A DNA stretch of 64,000 nt from Auriscalpium vulgare (GCA_019915015.1 JAHBBC010000039.1:124001-188000); one strand, 5' to 3'. Numbered from the stretch's first letter, positions 1 to 10,255 are shown. Numbers and translations are program-made. Notes: a model not told the origin generated them from the sequence alone.

Positions 1-1682
1 GGCAGCGGGGACCGCATACGACCCACGGAGATCTCGTGGTCATCCGGGAAGCCCTCGAGGGTCGGCGGCAGGTGAGGGGTAGACTTCATAGCGTTGTACG
101 CGACACGAGCCGGGTGCATTGCAGAGGGTTGTACATCGATGATGTACGTGGCGATGAACTCTTGACCCCAAGCCCAGTAGTCGTCTGCCTCGGCGAGCGT
201 GAGGCCGTTCTTCGCGAAGTGTGCGGCCACCTCCTCGGCCGAGGGGTCGTAGTCAATCGCCATGGCCGTGTCGTGGCGCTCATTAGCTATCGTCTCGCCG
301 ATGTCCTCGAGCGTCTCTCGATACGCTTGAGGAACTCCAAGTAGCGCCGCTGCGCGGAGCATGTACATGCTCTTAGCCTTGCCCCGAGGCGGGGCCAATC
401 GTATCACGGCGACGTAGCCCCGTACGTTCCGTATGGGGAACTCGTCGCTGGTTCCTACGCCTCGTGTATGCTGTCGAAGGTGCTTCGTATCGGGGTGGGT
501 GAGCAGCCACTGTCGCCATACTGTCGGAGGCTCTTTAGCTGTCGGGCGTTCTGCTCCCCGCGTCTTCGACGGGGAAGCATCGGCTGCTGTTGTGCTCGGG
601 CCTGCGCTCGAGTTACCTTGCGGCGCGTGTTCCACGGCCGTTTGCGTTGTCCACGTCGCTAGTGCGTGCTCGTGTACCGTGGTCCGGTGTTCCACCGGTG
701 TGAGCGCGACGCGCTGCATGAAGTACCGGGCCTTCGTTGCTGCGGGGCTCAACGGGTAGGCTCGCGCTCGCGCGAATAGTGAGTCTATCGCCGCGACGGT
801 GCATGGGTCCGTGTCGGCCAGGTACGCGTCCTTCCCCCCCACAGGCGTGAGCCCCATGGGCGGGGGCAAGCCGACAGAGATGTTGTAGCGGGCCTGGCTG
901 GACTGTAGCATGTGTGCTGGTAGGTACGTGCGGCGCATCTGGCCGTCTTCGTCCGGTGTGAGCAGCGTGTGCCCCGAGGTGGGCGTGATGCGGTAAGCGA
1001 GCGGCACTCGCGGCATACGTTCTGCGAGCGGGACTGGCGCGGGTGCCGGGGCGTCGGACGACGGCGGCGAGACCTTGCGCCGGCGTTCGCGATGTGCGTC
1101 CTCTTCTGCGTCGCGCAGCTTGCTGCGCAGGGCGTCGACGCTGTCGTGGAGATCCTCCACATCGCGACGCAGTCCTGTGTTCTCCTCGATCAGGGCGCCA
1201 GACTTGGCGTGTATGTCGTCGTTGTCGTCGCGGAGGCCGTCCGCCTCCGCGCGCAGACGGTCGTTTGCGTCTGCGAGGTCGTTGTTGTCCTGCCGTGCGT
1301 CCTCCAACTCGCGCTGGAGGGACGCAATCAGCTTGCCCGTGTCTGCTTGCTTGATGATCGCCGCGTCGCGTGCCGCAAACGCGCGGACCAGAGATTGGTC
1401 GCCCGAAAACATGTGCTGCATGACATGTTTGGCGTATCGGGCGCAGGGGTTGCACACGCACGTTTCGTGGTGCACCACCCCTGACGTCGGTTCTGGCCGC
1501 CAGTCTTCGGGCCCTAAGTGCTCATGGAGCCTGCCGTCGGGCCGCACTGCTTGCGTGGGCCCGTGGGTAGGCGGCTCATGGGAGCCGTGCGTACGGCGCG
1601 TTGTCGTCGACGAGCCGGTGGAATGACGACGCGCGCTGTGGCTCGTGCTGTCGGTGTCCTCGCCCTGGTCCATTTCGGACAT
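1..1682 (-). CDS. Extra ORF of the chromovirus downstream of pol, partial
   Basis: Open from ATG at 1682 down to position 1 without a stop (560 codons); the C-terminus lies outside the window. The frame was translated codon by codon from the sequence. Residues 1-75 are polar and low-complexity. A Cys-rich patch (ETCVCNPCARY) is near residue 83. From about residue 120 to 215 there is a heptad-rich, strongly charged coiled coil, then a Pro/Ala-rich linker, then a more ordered half with several Trp/Tyr-rich stretches (for example ADDYWAWGQEF). It lies in the same orientation as pol and 255 bp beyond it, so it appears to be a third ORF of the element rather than a host gene. I do not recognise the family. 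It has no env-like signal peptide or transmembrane segment in the visible part. It could instead be a captured or flanking host gene if the 3' LTR lies between it and pol, but I saw no LTR-like repeat there. Confidence 0.7.
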   Translation of the reverse strand, partial: MSEMDQGEDTDSTSHSARRHSTGSSTTTRRTHGSHEPPTHGPTQAVRPDGRLHEHLGPEDWRPEPTSGVVHHETCVCNPCARYAKHVMQHMFSGDQSLVRAFAARDAAIIKQADTGKLIASLQRELEDARQDNNDLADANDRLRAEADGLRDDNDDIHAKSGALIEENTGLRRDVEDLHDSVDALRSKLRDAEEDAHRERRRKVSPPSSDAPAPAPVPLAERMPRVPLAYRITPTSGHTLLTPDEDGQMRRTYLPAHMLQSSQARYNISVGLPPPMGLTPVGGKDAYLADTDPCTVAAIDSLFARARAYPLSPAATKARYFMQRVALTPVEHRTTVHEHALATWTTQTAVEHAPQGNSSAGPSTTAADASPSKTRGAERPTAKEPPTVWRQWLLTHPDTKHLRQHTRGVGTSDEFPIRNVRGYVAVIRLAPPRGKAKSMYMLRAAALLGVPQAYRETLEDIGETIANERHDTAMAIDYDPSAEEVAAHFAKNGLTLAEADDYWAWGQEFIATYIIDVQPSAMHPARVAYNAMKSTPHLPPTLEGFPDDHEISVGRMRSPL

Positions 1683-1937
1683 GGCGCGGGATCGTATGTG
1701 TGTCACGCAGTATCTGTAGCAATGTAGTATTATGCGGAGTGGGGCGCGTAGGGGCTGGAGTCCAGAACCTGCGCGCACCGTGGACGTGATAGTGGGGGAA
1801 AGGAGACGATGGAGGGAGTGCTCGAGCGGGGGATGAACTCTTTTGATAGCCATCAATTTTAAAGTTCTAACTCCTCTGACGGCCGCACCGGTCGCCGAGA
1901 GGAAATATACTTCCGCTGCGTAGCCTCCCGCCGCGAG
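1683..1937 (-). other. Spacer between pol and the extra ORF
   Basis: No coding sequence. On the minus strand it goes from a purine-rich stretch after the pol stop to a pyrimidine-rich stretch (around 1795-1830) just before the ATG of the downstream ORF. Such CT-rich leaders are common upstream of fungal start codons, so this may be an internal promoter/leader for the third ORF. No LTR copy of the 11.1-11.3 kb region was seen here. Confidence 0.4.
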
Positions 1938-4900
1938 TCACGGTGTTGCCACCGGCATTGTCCGAGACAGCTCCTGCCACCGCTGCACGTCCTGCACTTT
2001 GAGGTATTCATCTAATGCCTCTAGCTCTTCGCACACCCGCACAGGTTCCCAGGTGCGGTTGCCTAGGTTCCACCGTACTTCGAGCTCCAGGGCGCGTCCC
2101 TTCCATCGGTGGCTGGTGATCTCCTCGACCAGCCACTCGACGTCGTCCGGGTCGCCAAAGTCGTAATGGACTTGCGTCTCCCAGTGTGGAAAGTGAGTGT
2201 CGTCGTTAGGTTCGTGCCTTCGCAGCTTACTGACGTGGAATGTGGGGTGTATGCGTCGCGCACGCAGCGCCGCGGGCAGTTCAACGGAGTAGGTTGAAGA
2301 CTGCGGGTTCGCGGCCGTAACCTTGTACGGGCCGACAAACTTCGGCAGTAGCTTGTGCGCCCGAGCTTTGGGGAGCGACAGGTTCTCTGTCGAGACGTAC
2401 ACTGCGTCCCCCACCTCAATAGGTTCATCCCGTCTGCGGCGACGGTTGGCATAGTGAGTCTGAATCACTCTGCTTTCCACGATTGCGTCGTGAGCCATCG
2501 CCAGGTTGCGCATTGCCTGCTCGGCGAAGTGCTTGACGCCAGGCGGTGTCGCTGGGGTCGGTTCGATCGCGGATATCATCCTGGGCAAGTACCCTGCATT
2601 CAGTTCGAATGGTGCGAATCCCGTGGAGCGACTGACACTTGAATTGATAGCAAACTCGACCAAGGGGACTTTCTCCACCCAGTCGGTTTGGTCTGGACGC
2701 ACGCATGCGCGTAGTATCTGCCCGACAGAACGGATGGCACGCTCGCTAGCCCCGTCTGTCTGCGGATGGAAGGACGTCGACATCAGGAGTTTCGTCCCAA
2801 GCAACTGGTGAGTCTCGCGCCAGAACCTCGATGTGAATTTGGTGTCACGATCTGACACGATGGATTCCGGTAGCCCGTGCAAGCGTACGACGTCGCGCAC
2901 GTACAGCCATGCGAGCTCGCTGGCTGTGGTCGTGGTATTGATGGGTACGAGGTGTATCATGGATGTCATTCTGCATATGATCACCCACAGGTAGTCGCGG
3001 TCTCGGGACATTGGGAACGGACCGACAAAATCCATGCCAATGGATCCCCACGGCCGCTCAGGAATCGGCATGCTATGCAGCAATCCCTGAGGCAGTTGTG
3101 TCCGCGATTTCGAAGTCTGACAGCTCCCACATGATGCGCAGAATTTCTCAACGTCCTGGCCTAACTTTGGCCACCAGTAGAAGCGCCGCACATAGTCGGC
3201 GGTCTTCTGCGGGCCAAAGTGACCGAGCATGGTATGCGCCAGGTCGATGACAATCTCGGTCAGTTTGCGCTTCCCGTGTAACGCTGATGGGATGCAGAGG
3301 ACTTCGTCCCCTGCGCGGTTCTGCGTCATTATGAGATCACCGAGTACGTTGAACCGTTCATGAGCCTGCGGTTCCGCCAGTATCTTACTGAATAGCGGGT
3401 CGCCAGGGTAGCCGTGTTTGACTGCCGGGATGAACGTGCTCTCCCGCTTGACAACCGGCTTTAATGGCAATCCCTGCATGCTCGAGTCCACCACGCGCGG
3501 GTCATGCTCATTGCTGGTGACGCGCGCGGCGGCCTCTTTACGTGGCGGTGCGGCTGCTTGCAGCGCGGCGGATGTCTCGACTCGCTCCTCCACGCGTTCT
3601 GGCAGCGCGGCCGGGGCAAACGAGATCGGCTCGTCCGCTCGGCGTGGTGCTTTACGCTCACGCGTCGGACGCTCCGTGCGCATGGCGCGGATTTCGACCA
3701 CCCGCTGGAAGGGGAGATCCTCCCCTTCTGGGTCGAGCCTGGCATCCGCGTCGACGTAGACCGAAGGTGGGTGTTGCTCGTCCCAAGCGTCGCTCTCGAA
3801 GTACCTCGAGAGCGCGTCCGCTACCTTGTTGGTCTCCCCCTTGACGTACTCGATGTCGTAGTCGAATCGCGCCAGATACTCGGACCAGCGCGATTGCCTA
3901 CTGGAGAGCCGCTTCTGCGTCTTGAAGAACTCCAATGCCTTATGGTCCGTGACCACCGTGAGTTTGTGGCCCAGCAACTTATCTTCCCATTTCAGCAGCC
4001 CTTCCAGAATGGCGATCGTCTCCATCTCGAAGACACGGTAATTGTGTTGCGCGGCAGTGAACTTCTTCGACATGAAGCCCGCCGGGCGACACGTCTGCCA
4101 GGTAGGCCCTTGTCCGTACATAGCTCCAATCCCTGACGCGGATGCATCGCAGATTACCCACACCCGCTCGTCGACGCGTGGGTCGATGGGTCGGAGTATG
4201 GGCGTCTTACACGCTAGAGCTTTGATCATCTCGAAACATCGATCGTGTAGCGGGCGCCACGCAAACCGGTGACCGTTTCGTGCTATCGCTGACAACGGTC
4301 CCGTATATGCAGACACGTCGGGCATGAAATGGGCGAGGTATTGCACTAACCCCAGGAACATCTGTATGTCGTGGTAATTGCGCGGCGTTCTCCACGCGCG
4401 CACTCTGGCCATCTTGTCCCCATCGGCGTGAAGTCCGCGGTCGTCGACGACGTGTCCCAAGCAATCGAGCTTGACTGCGTACAGGTCGCACTTTTCCTTC
4501 TCGAGGAATAGGTGCGCCCCCCGGAGCTTGTCAAACACCTGTTCCAGGTGCTGTTTGTGCTCCTCCACCGTGTCGCTGAATACGAAGATGTCATCTAGAT
4601 ACACATGTACAAACCGCCCTATGAACGCGCGGAATATCGCCGTCATGAGTCGTTGGAACGTCGCCGGGGCATTGCAGTCACCCTGCTGCATGACGTGACT
4701 CAGGTATGTTCCGTACACCGATGCGAAGGCTGTTTTGCGCACGTCCTCCGGCATAACGCGTATCTGCTCATAGGCGTTGGACATGTCAATCTTCGACCGG
4801 TACCGGGCCCGGGCTACGTCTAGGCGTATTTGGTCTTGATCCGGGAACGGGGTGACGTCCCGCACAGTATTGTCATTGCGTTCCCGGCAGTCTACCACGG

Positions 4901-5303
4901 TGCGTAATTTCCCAGACTTCTTAGGGATACACAGTAGGGGCGCCGCCTGCGATGTGGTGGCAGCCTCCCACCAGCCCGCGGCGGTGTACGCGGTGATCTT
5001 ATCCATGAGTTGCGACTTCATGGAATCGGGGCACCTGGGCAATCGATAACGGTACGTCTTAGCGTCGTCGATCAATGGGATTCGGTGATTGATTTCATGC
5101 ATCGGGGGCAACTCTGGGGGGACGCCGCTCATTATGTCAATGCAGCGTGCGTACCACCGTTCGCGCAGTGGTGCCACCATGGGCTCCGTGTGCACCGTTT
5201 CCCCTTCGCTGCTGGACGCGCGCGTGGCCGCGGCGGTGGACTCGCCGACCTCTCCTCCAGAGGCGGTGTGATTATTGGGTGGCTGGTTTGACATTGCCAG
5301 CAT
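1938..5303 (-). CDS. pol: Chromovirus pol: RT, RNase H, integrase, chromodomain
   Basis: 1121 codons, uninterrupted. The reverse transcriptase spans roughly residues 85-260, with the first catalytic Asp in KIDMSNAY (about 173) and YLDD at 235-238. RNase H spans about 378-500 with Asp in CDASASG (385), Glu in FEMETIAI and Asp in VTDHKALEFF (453). The integrase has an HHCC zinc domain (His690, His695, Cys725, Cys728) and a DDE core at Asp758 (GMDFVGP), Asp818 (SDRDTKF) and Glu854. A GPY/F-like segment (KFVGPYKV) is near 990 and a chromodomain at about 1055-1102 (EWLVEEI ... NRTWEP). The reading frame stays open upstream of this ATG to the edge of the foldback insertion near 5419, and closes only at a TAG beyond it. 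Protease is not here but at the end of the gag ORF. All catalytic residues are present, so pol looks functional. Confidence 0.95.
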   Translation of the reverse strand: MLAMSNQPPNNHTASGGEVGESTAAATRASSSEGETVHTEPMVAPLRERWYARCIDIMSGVPPELPPMHEINHRIPLIDDAKTYRYRLPRCPDSMKSQLMDKITAYTAAGWWEAATTSQAAPLLCIPKKSGKLRTVVDCRERNDNTVRDVTPFPDQDQIRLDVARARYRSKIDMSNAYEQIRVMPEDVRKTAFASVYGTYLSHVMQQGDCNAPATFQRLMTAIFRAFIGRFVHVYLDDIFVFSDTVEEHKQHLEQVFDKLRGAHLFLEKEKCDLYAVKLDCLGHVVDDRGLHADGDKMARVRAWRTPRNYHDIQMFLGLVQYLAHFMPDVSAYTGPLSAIARNGHRFAWRPLHDRCFEMIKALACKTPILRPIDPRVDERVWVICDASASGIGAMYGQGPTWQTCRPAGFMSKKFTAAQHNYRVFEMETIAILEGLLKWEDKLLGHKLTVVTDHKALEFFKTQKRLSSRQSRWSEYLARFDYDIEYVKGETNKVADALSRYFESDAWDEQHPPSVYVDADARLDPEGEDLPFQRVVEIRAMRTERPTRERKAPRRADEPISFAPAALPERVEERVETSAALQAAAPPRKEAAARVTSNEHDPRVVDSSMQGLPLKPVVKRESTFIPAVKHGYPGDPLFSKILAEPQAHERFNVLGDLIMTQNRAGDEVLCIPSALHGKRKLTEIVIDLAHTMLGHFGPQKTADYVRRFYWWPKLGQDVEKFCASCGSCQTSKSRTQLPQGLLHSMPIPERPWGSIGMDFVGPFPMSRDRDYLWVIICRMTSMIHLVPINTTTTASELAWLYVRDVVRLHGLPESIVSDRDTKFTSRFWRETHQLLGTKLLMSTSFHPQTDGASERAIRSVGQILRACVRPDQTDWVEKVPLVEFAINSSVSRSTGFAPFELNAGYLPRMISAIEPTPATPPGVKHFAEQAMRNLAMAHDAIVESRVIQTHYANRRRRRDEPIEVGDAVYVSTENLSLPKARAHKLLPKFVGPYKVTAANPQSSTYSVELPAALRARRIHPTFHVSKLRRHEPNDDTHFPHWETQVHYDFGDPDDVEWLVEEITSHRWKGRALELEVRWNLGNRTWEPVRVCEELEALDEYLKVQDVQRWQELSRTMPVATP

Positions 5304-5418
5304 ACGCTCGCCTAATTCAGGGGCGGCACTGGCCGTCTCTTCTTCAGTGTTGCGCGGTGGGAGGTTCGGACGTGCGTGAACGCTGTTCGATCCTTCCCCA
5401 ACACTGGGGAGTAGTTTA
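5304..5418 (-). other. Pol leader up to foldback insertion
   Basis: 115 bp between the pol ATG and the palindromic insertion. The pol frame is open throughout, encoding a Ser/Pro/Glu-rich stretch, but has no earlier ATG. With the insertion removed, an in-frame TAG is re-formed immediately upstream, so pol was probably expressed by re-initiation or by a frameshift from the gag-protease ORF rather than by simple fusion. Confidence 0.4.
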
Positions 5419-7359
5419 GTGCACTATGTCCCTACAGTTGTAACAAGTGGGTGGTGTCATAGGCAGATAGGATAGTGAAGTGCAAGTATAGGGCAGTATA
5501 GTGCACTCTAGTGCATATAACAGTACTATAGTGTCCTTGGATGCACTATAGTAGTAGCATGACTGTAAGGACCATTGTATTTTTGCACCAATATAATGGG
5601 CTTTGAAAATGTTATAAATAATGGTGTAGATGCACAGGTGAAACTGCTATATAGAGGTAATTTAGCCGAATATATCTGGCTAACGGTAGAGAGCTGTAGG
5701 GCAATCACTGGCCAATGGATCCCATGGATTTATGTACTATAGTGAATCAATAATATATTACAGAAATGCTGGGATATATGCACCTTCTCTCCTTTCAAAT
5801 GAGCTCTATAAATTCGGATAATCTTACAGCATGTGGCTTAGTAGAGTGCATATGTGACCTGAATTTACCAGAATAGAGGGGGTCATTTCTGAGGAGTTAT
5901 GCAGTGCACACTGTATCAGATATTCATCTACTATAGTGATATTATACTCTTTAAAGCTTTCTTAATTTGTTATGGGATGACTGGACATTCATAAATCATG
6001 AAGAAAAAGGTGAGCATATGTACCACGCATGCCACTGCTGTCTGAATTTATCATAATATTTAAGACTAATGGCAAGCCGCACCAATGCATATATACTTAT
6101 ACACTATAGTGTTATTTAGCTTGCTTCTATCCTCAAACTTTTTCAGCACTGAATAGCTCCTCAATACTTGGGGAAACAAATCCCTAGATATTCCAGAGCA
6201 CTATTACACCATGCCCCTTCCATCCCTGAAAGTTTTGTGTCCTTGCATGCAATTGGTATATAGTACCATACTTCTGATCCTTTGATACAGCCTAAATGAT
6301 CCATATGTCCCTGTCCCATCTATCCAAGCATATGTGTGAACTGAAATGATTATTTATTTTTCAATGAGCCATGATCCATGAAGCTTACTTGAGCACAAGC
6401 TCATCCTCTGTAAAAGAAATAGCCATTTATATTCATATGCCTGATCATAAACTGGATCACCCTGGGACAAAGATACCTCAGACATTACAGGCTGTATGAG
6501 AGTGGAAGTACAGCACGTTCTGCCAACTCTAGATAGAATTCCCATATTTTGAGCATTGGGTGGGGCATGGTCTGTGAATGCTCTATAATATCTCTGGATT
6601 ATATTGACCAAGTACTGGAGAGCTATTGGACACATCATATGCTTTTGTGGCCAACCAATTAGATCACCACTATAGTGCACAAATCTATATGCCTTGGTGT
6701 GGCTCACCAATGGCTTCAGATATTATGATAAGTTCTGACAGCAGTGGCATGTGTAGTACATATGCTCACCTTTTTTGTCATGATTTATGAATGCCCAGTC
6801 ATCCCATAACAGATTAAGAAAGCTTTAAAGAGTATAACATCAGTATAGTAGATAAATATCTGATACAGTGTGGACTGCACAACTCCTCAGAACTGACCCC
6901 CTATATTCTTGTAAATTCAGGTCACATATGCACTCTACTAAGCCACATGCTGTAAGATTATCCGAATTTATAGAGCTCATTTGAAAGGAGAGAAGGTGCA
7001 TATATCCCAGCATTTCTGTAATATATTATTGATTCACTATAGTATATAAATCCATGGGATCCATTGGCCAGTGATTGCCCTACAGCTCTCTACCGTTAGC
7101 CAGATATATTCGGCTAAATGACCTCTATATAGCAGTTTCACCTGTGCATCTACACCATTATTTATAACATTTTCAAAGCCCATTATATTGGTGCAAAAAT
7201 ACAATGGTCCTTACAGTCATGCTACTACTATAGTGCATCCAAGGACACTATAGTACTGTTATATGCACTAGAGTGCACTATACTGCCCTATACTTGCACT
7301 TCACTATCCTATCTGCCTATGACACCACCCACTTGTTACAACTGTAGGGACATAGTGAA
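5419..7359. mobile_element. Foldback (near-complete palindrome) element, 1.94 kb, inserted between gag-protease and pol
   Basis: The left half matches the reverse complement of the right half from both ends inward: outer 640 bp (5422-6060 against 6715-7357) are nearly identical, and similarity continues in decaying form to the middle (around 6240 and 6540). It is AT-rich, unlike the GC-rich retroelement around it. The palindromic motif CACTATAGTG recurs in both arms. Ends are GTGCACTATGTCCC on the left and TTCACTATGTCCC on the right (read inward). They are flanked by TA on both sides, and deleting the element plus one TA restores AGTTTAAACT, itself a palindrome. No transposase was seen; a 118-codon ORF in the centre (6354-6710, minus) has no recognisable domain. 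It is a non-autonomous DNA transposon or foldback element; TA duplication would fit mariner-like mobilisation, but that is inference. Confidence 0.85.
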
Positions 7360-7399
7360 TAAACTAAGCCCCACAGCCCCCTTCCCCGCGCGCCGCTAG

Positions 7400-10255
7400 T
7401 CAATGCGCAGGTTTCTCGCTGCGTGCCGGCGGCCCCATCCTTCGCTTGGCCGTCGTCAAGTGGTCGGAGTCGGGTAGTAGTGGCAGGTTCTGCCCCCGTA
7501 CGCTAATCAACCGGCGCGCGAAGTCCAGGCAGACACCGAATCGGTACATGAAAGGTGTGCCAATGATCATATCGTAGCGGTCGATATTGACCACGTCCAC
7601 AGCATGGGTCTCGTTCACGGGCCCCACGTTCATGCTGACGGATGCGCCAAAGTTGATCTTCGATCGACTTCCAACACATCCCAGTTGTAGCGTGACCGGG
7701 TTTTCCAGTGCGGTGAGCGGTATGCAGCTGACCCGAGCGAAATCGGGCGTCACTGACACTGTGGTGCTGCCAGTGTCGAATAGGGCATACGCCTTCACGC
7801 CATTGACCTCGACGTAGGCGGCCATGCACTGGCGGTGCTCAGCAGGTATGTCCGGCCGTTGACCCGGTGGGAATGGGTGGCGGGTCGCGGAGCGGAACTC
7901 TCGGTTCTCGTCCTCACCCCGCATTGCTGCCATCCATTCCGCCGTGTCCTCCAGGTCAGGCATAGACCCGCGATCGCTGGGTGCGGTAGGTGATGTCCCT
8001 CCCGTTTCTTGGCTGACCCGCGACTCCTCGGAGTCGGACGATGCGTCGCCCACTGATCTGGACAGTCGGTTGGGCTCTGGCCACGCTGTGGACCGCGTGG
8101 CTGCCCCCTGGGCCAGCCGGGTCGAGACTACCGCTTGTAGGCGTGCGACTGACGCGTGCGCTTCGCGCAGCTCTCCAATCACTCGCTCATGTTCCCCTTC
8201 CAACCACATGAGTCGGCGTTCCGCCACCTCCATGTGTTCTCGGGCCTCAACCGCTTGGCGGCGGAATTCTTCCGCTTCCGTGTGTGCGCTGTCTGCATCT
8301 CGGCGGGCTTCTTCGAACATGGCCCGCACACGCAGGTAGGAGCTCCCGTTCTGCCCTCTTCTGGTGAGCTCGAGACGCGCATTCTCCCACCCAACCTGGC
8401 GGAGGCAATGCTCGTACCGGTGCTGTGCGTGGCGCGCCTTCATGTAGCCCTCCTCCTGGAGCTCGTGCGCCTCTTGGCAGTGTTCTATATAACCATCGCA
8501 GCGGCTGCACTCGAAGAAGTGCACCAGGCCGTACTCTTGTGTCGGTGTCCAACCCCGACCGCGCCAGTCTATGGGCCCCGGGTTTCCCTGCGTTGGCGTC
8601 AGCGCTAGGTACTCGTCTGGAGCCCGTAGTGCGGTGATCGAGTCGTCAAACACGCGGAGTCGTGCCCATGGGGGAAGCTCGAGCCGCTCCTGCTCCTCCT
8701 CACTCATGATTTGGTGCTCCAGGCCTACTCGCATTGCGCGGACGTACTCAGCATCTCCGTCGCTCCCGTCATCTCCCGGGCGTCCTGCGTATGCATCTTC
8801 GTCGTCATACGCTCCGAACGCACGGTCGTAATCGGACTCGTCGTATTGTGATCCGTCCATCCCGCCTGCCTGCGGGCCGTCTTCCTGGGCGCTGACGGCG
8901 TCATTGCCACCCCGCTGCGCTGGATCTTCGTCGGACCTATCGTCGACTACTTGGGCTGCAAATACCTGGGGCCCTCGCCTGCCCTCGTACTTCGGGCAGG
9001 TTGGATCTGACGAGTAGTGACCCGTTTGCCCGCATTTGAAGCACGTCACCCGAGACACGTCCCGTCGACGACCAGTACTGCCTTGCGGCGCAGGGGCGGC
9101 GTTTGTGCGAGTCCCGGGACCATCTCTACGCGCAGACGCTTGCCAGTTTGCGCCCGTGTTTGCCTGTGCTGCCACGGGCTGGGTCCTGGGTGCTTTGGTA
9201 TCCTCCGTCCGCTCTGCCATCCGCGAGCGCGGTTTGGACCATGACGCGTTGGCGGTCGCCCTCGCCGCTTCGCGGGGGGCGTCCGTCCTCGCCGAATGGC
9301 GCTTGAGGAACAGCTCCGCGTTCTCAAGCCCTCGGGCGGCATGCATTATCTCATTGAGTGTTGAGAACTCCGCGGATATGGCATGATTGATCATTAGTTT
9401 TTCGACAAAGTCGTGAGGTAGGCCCTTCAGAAAGCGTTGCTTGAACGTATACTTACTGGGCCGCTCGATCATGCGGGCAGCATAGCTCATTAACTCGTTG
9501 AAATAGGAGACTATGCCCTTAACTCTCGAGAATCGCGCTGTATCGAATAGCTCGGACGCATTCTGCGCCGTAGCCTCATGAATGAATTGACGATAGAGTG
9601 CGCAGACCACGTCTACGAATCGCCACTGACGAATGGCGCGCTTCGGGTGCTCCACCTCCGCGTTGAACCATATCGCGGCGGGCCCCTTCAGCGTGTTTCC
9701 GAGGACGGTGATCTGGTCCTGGTTGCGATCAGGCCCGCAGACCCGGGACATGTTCAGGGTGCGGAGTATGTTCATTAGCCACCCGTCGTACGTGCTGATA
9801 TCATCCTCGCCGCTATACGATTCCATCGTTCCTTGCTTGATACCTTTGATGTCAGGTAGGTGGGAAAGATCCTTGCCCACTTTTTGGTCTACTAGTATGC
9901 GGTACGCTTGCAACGTGTCGTGCTCATGGGATTGCGCCTTGTCACGTGCGTGCAGTCGCGCTTTGCGTCCGCCCCTTTGCACCTGCGTGTCCTCATGCGC
10001 GGCTCTCGTGGTGCTTGGGCGGCTGGATTCGCCCCTTCTCTCGTACTCTGCGTCTAGGTCCACCCCATCGCTGTCCGAGGGTTCCGAGTCTGAGCTCGGT
10101 ACGCCTCGTCGTACTCTGGTGGCTGGAGCGCGGCGTGGCGGCGGTCTGTTGCTGTCCTCGTCACGCTCAGACCAGTCATCGCCCGAGCCGTCACCGGGGG
10201 ACGATGGGGTCGGCGCTCCGCCGCCTCCATGTCCACTTCGCCTGTCACCATTCGA
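7400..10255 (-). CDS. gag: Chromovirus gag-protease (main part)
   Basis: Open from just after the TGA at 10256-10258 to the stop at 7400. The first in-frame ATG in this stretch is only at 9826, just before the capsid-like region, while the frame upstream of it is open and polar, so the true N-terminus most likely lies in the upstream segment. A retrotransposon gag domain runs from about 9815 to 9300 (GPAAIWFNAE, FLKGLPHDFVEKLM). A CCHC-type zinc knuckle follows (CFKCGQTGHYSSDPTCPKY, near 9040). Then comes an unusual acidic and coiled-coil block of about 350 residues (8950-7900). The C-terminus carries an aspartic protease with the active-site motif FDTGST (near 7765) and the later hydrophobic-Gly motif MIIGTPF. 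Gag and protease are thus on one ORF, separate from pol. Confidence 0.85.
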   Translation of the reverse strand, partial: SNGDRRSGHGGGGAPTPSSPGDGSGDDWSERDEDSNRPPPRRAPATRVRRGVPSSDSEPSDSDGVDLDAEYERRGESSRPSTTRAAHEDTQVQRGGRKARLHARDKAQSHEHDTLQAYRILVDQKVGKDLSHLPDIKGIKQGTMESYSGEDDISTYDGWLMNILRTLNMSRVCGPDRNQDQITVLGNTLKGPAAIWFNAEVEHPKRAIRQWRFVDVVCALYRQFIHEATAQNASELFDTARFSRVKGIVSYFNELMSYAARMIERPSKYTFKQRFLKGLPHDFVEKLMINHAISAEFSTLNEIMHAARGLENAELFLKRHSARTDAPREAARATANASWSKPRSRMAERTEDTKAPRTQPVAAQANTGANWQASARRDGPGTRTNAAPAPQGSTGRRRDVSRVTCFKCGQTGHYSSDPTCPKYEGRRGPQVFAAQVVDDRSDEDPAQRGGNDAVSAQEDGPQAGGMDGSQYDESDYDRAFGAYDDEDAYAGRPGDDGSDGDAEYVRAMRVGLEHQIMSEEEQERLELPPWARLRVFDDSITALRAPDEYLALTPTQGNPGPIDWRGRGWTPTQEYGLVHFFECSRCDGYIEHCQEAHELQEEGYMKARHAQHRYEHCLRQVGWENARLELTRRGQNGSSYLRVRAMFEEARRDADSAHTEAEEFRRQAVEAREHMEVAERRLMWLEGEHERVIGELREAHASVARLQAVVSTRLAQGAATRSTAWPEPNRLSRSVGDASSDSEESRVSQETGGTSPTAPSDRGSMPDLEDTAEWMAAMRGEDENREFRSATRHPFPPGQRPDIPAEHRQCMAAYVEVNGVKAYALFDTGSTTVSVTPDFARVSCIPLTALENPVTLQLGCVGSRSKINFGASVSMNVGPVNETHAVDVVNIDRYDMIIGTPFMYRFGVCLDFARRLISVRGQNLPLLPDSDHLTTAKRRMGPPARSEKPAH

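Noticed and set aside
613..1461. 282-codon minus-strand ORF
   Set aside because: Different frame inside the longer open frame 1-1682, Arg/Pro-rich shadow.
1683..1937. 3' LTR of the chromovirus directly after pol
   Set aside because: No sequence here matches 11144-11316, and no TG...CA repeat pair was found.
6354..6710. 118-codon ORF in the foldback centre as a transposase
   Set aside because: No catalytic motif, too short, and not preserved in the opposing arm.
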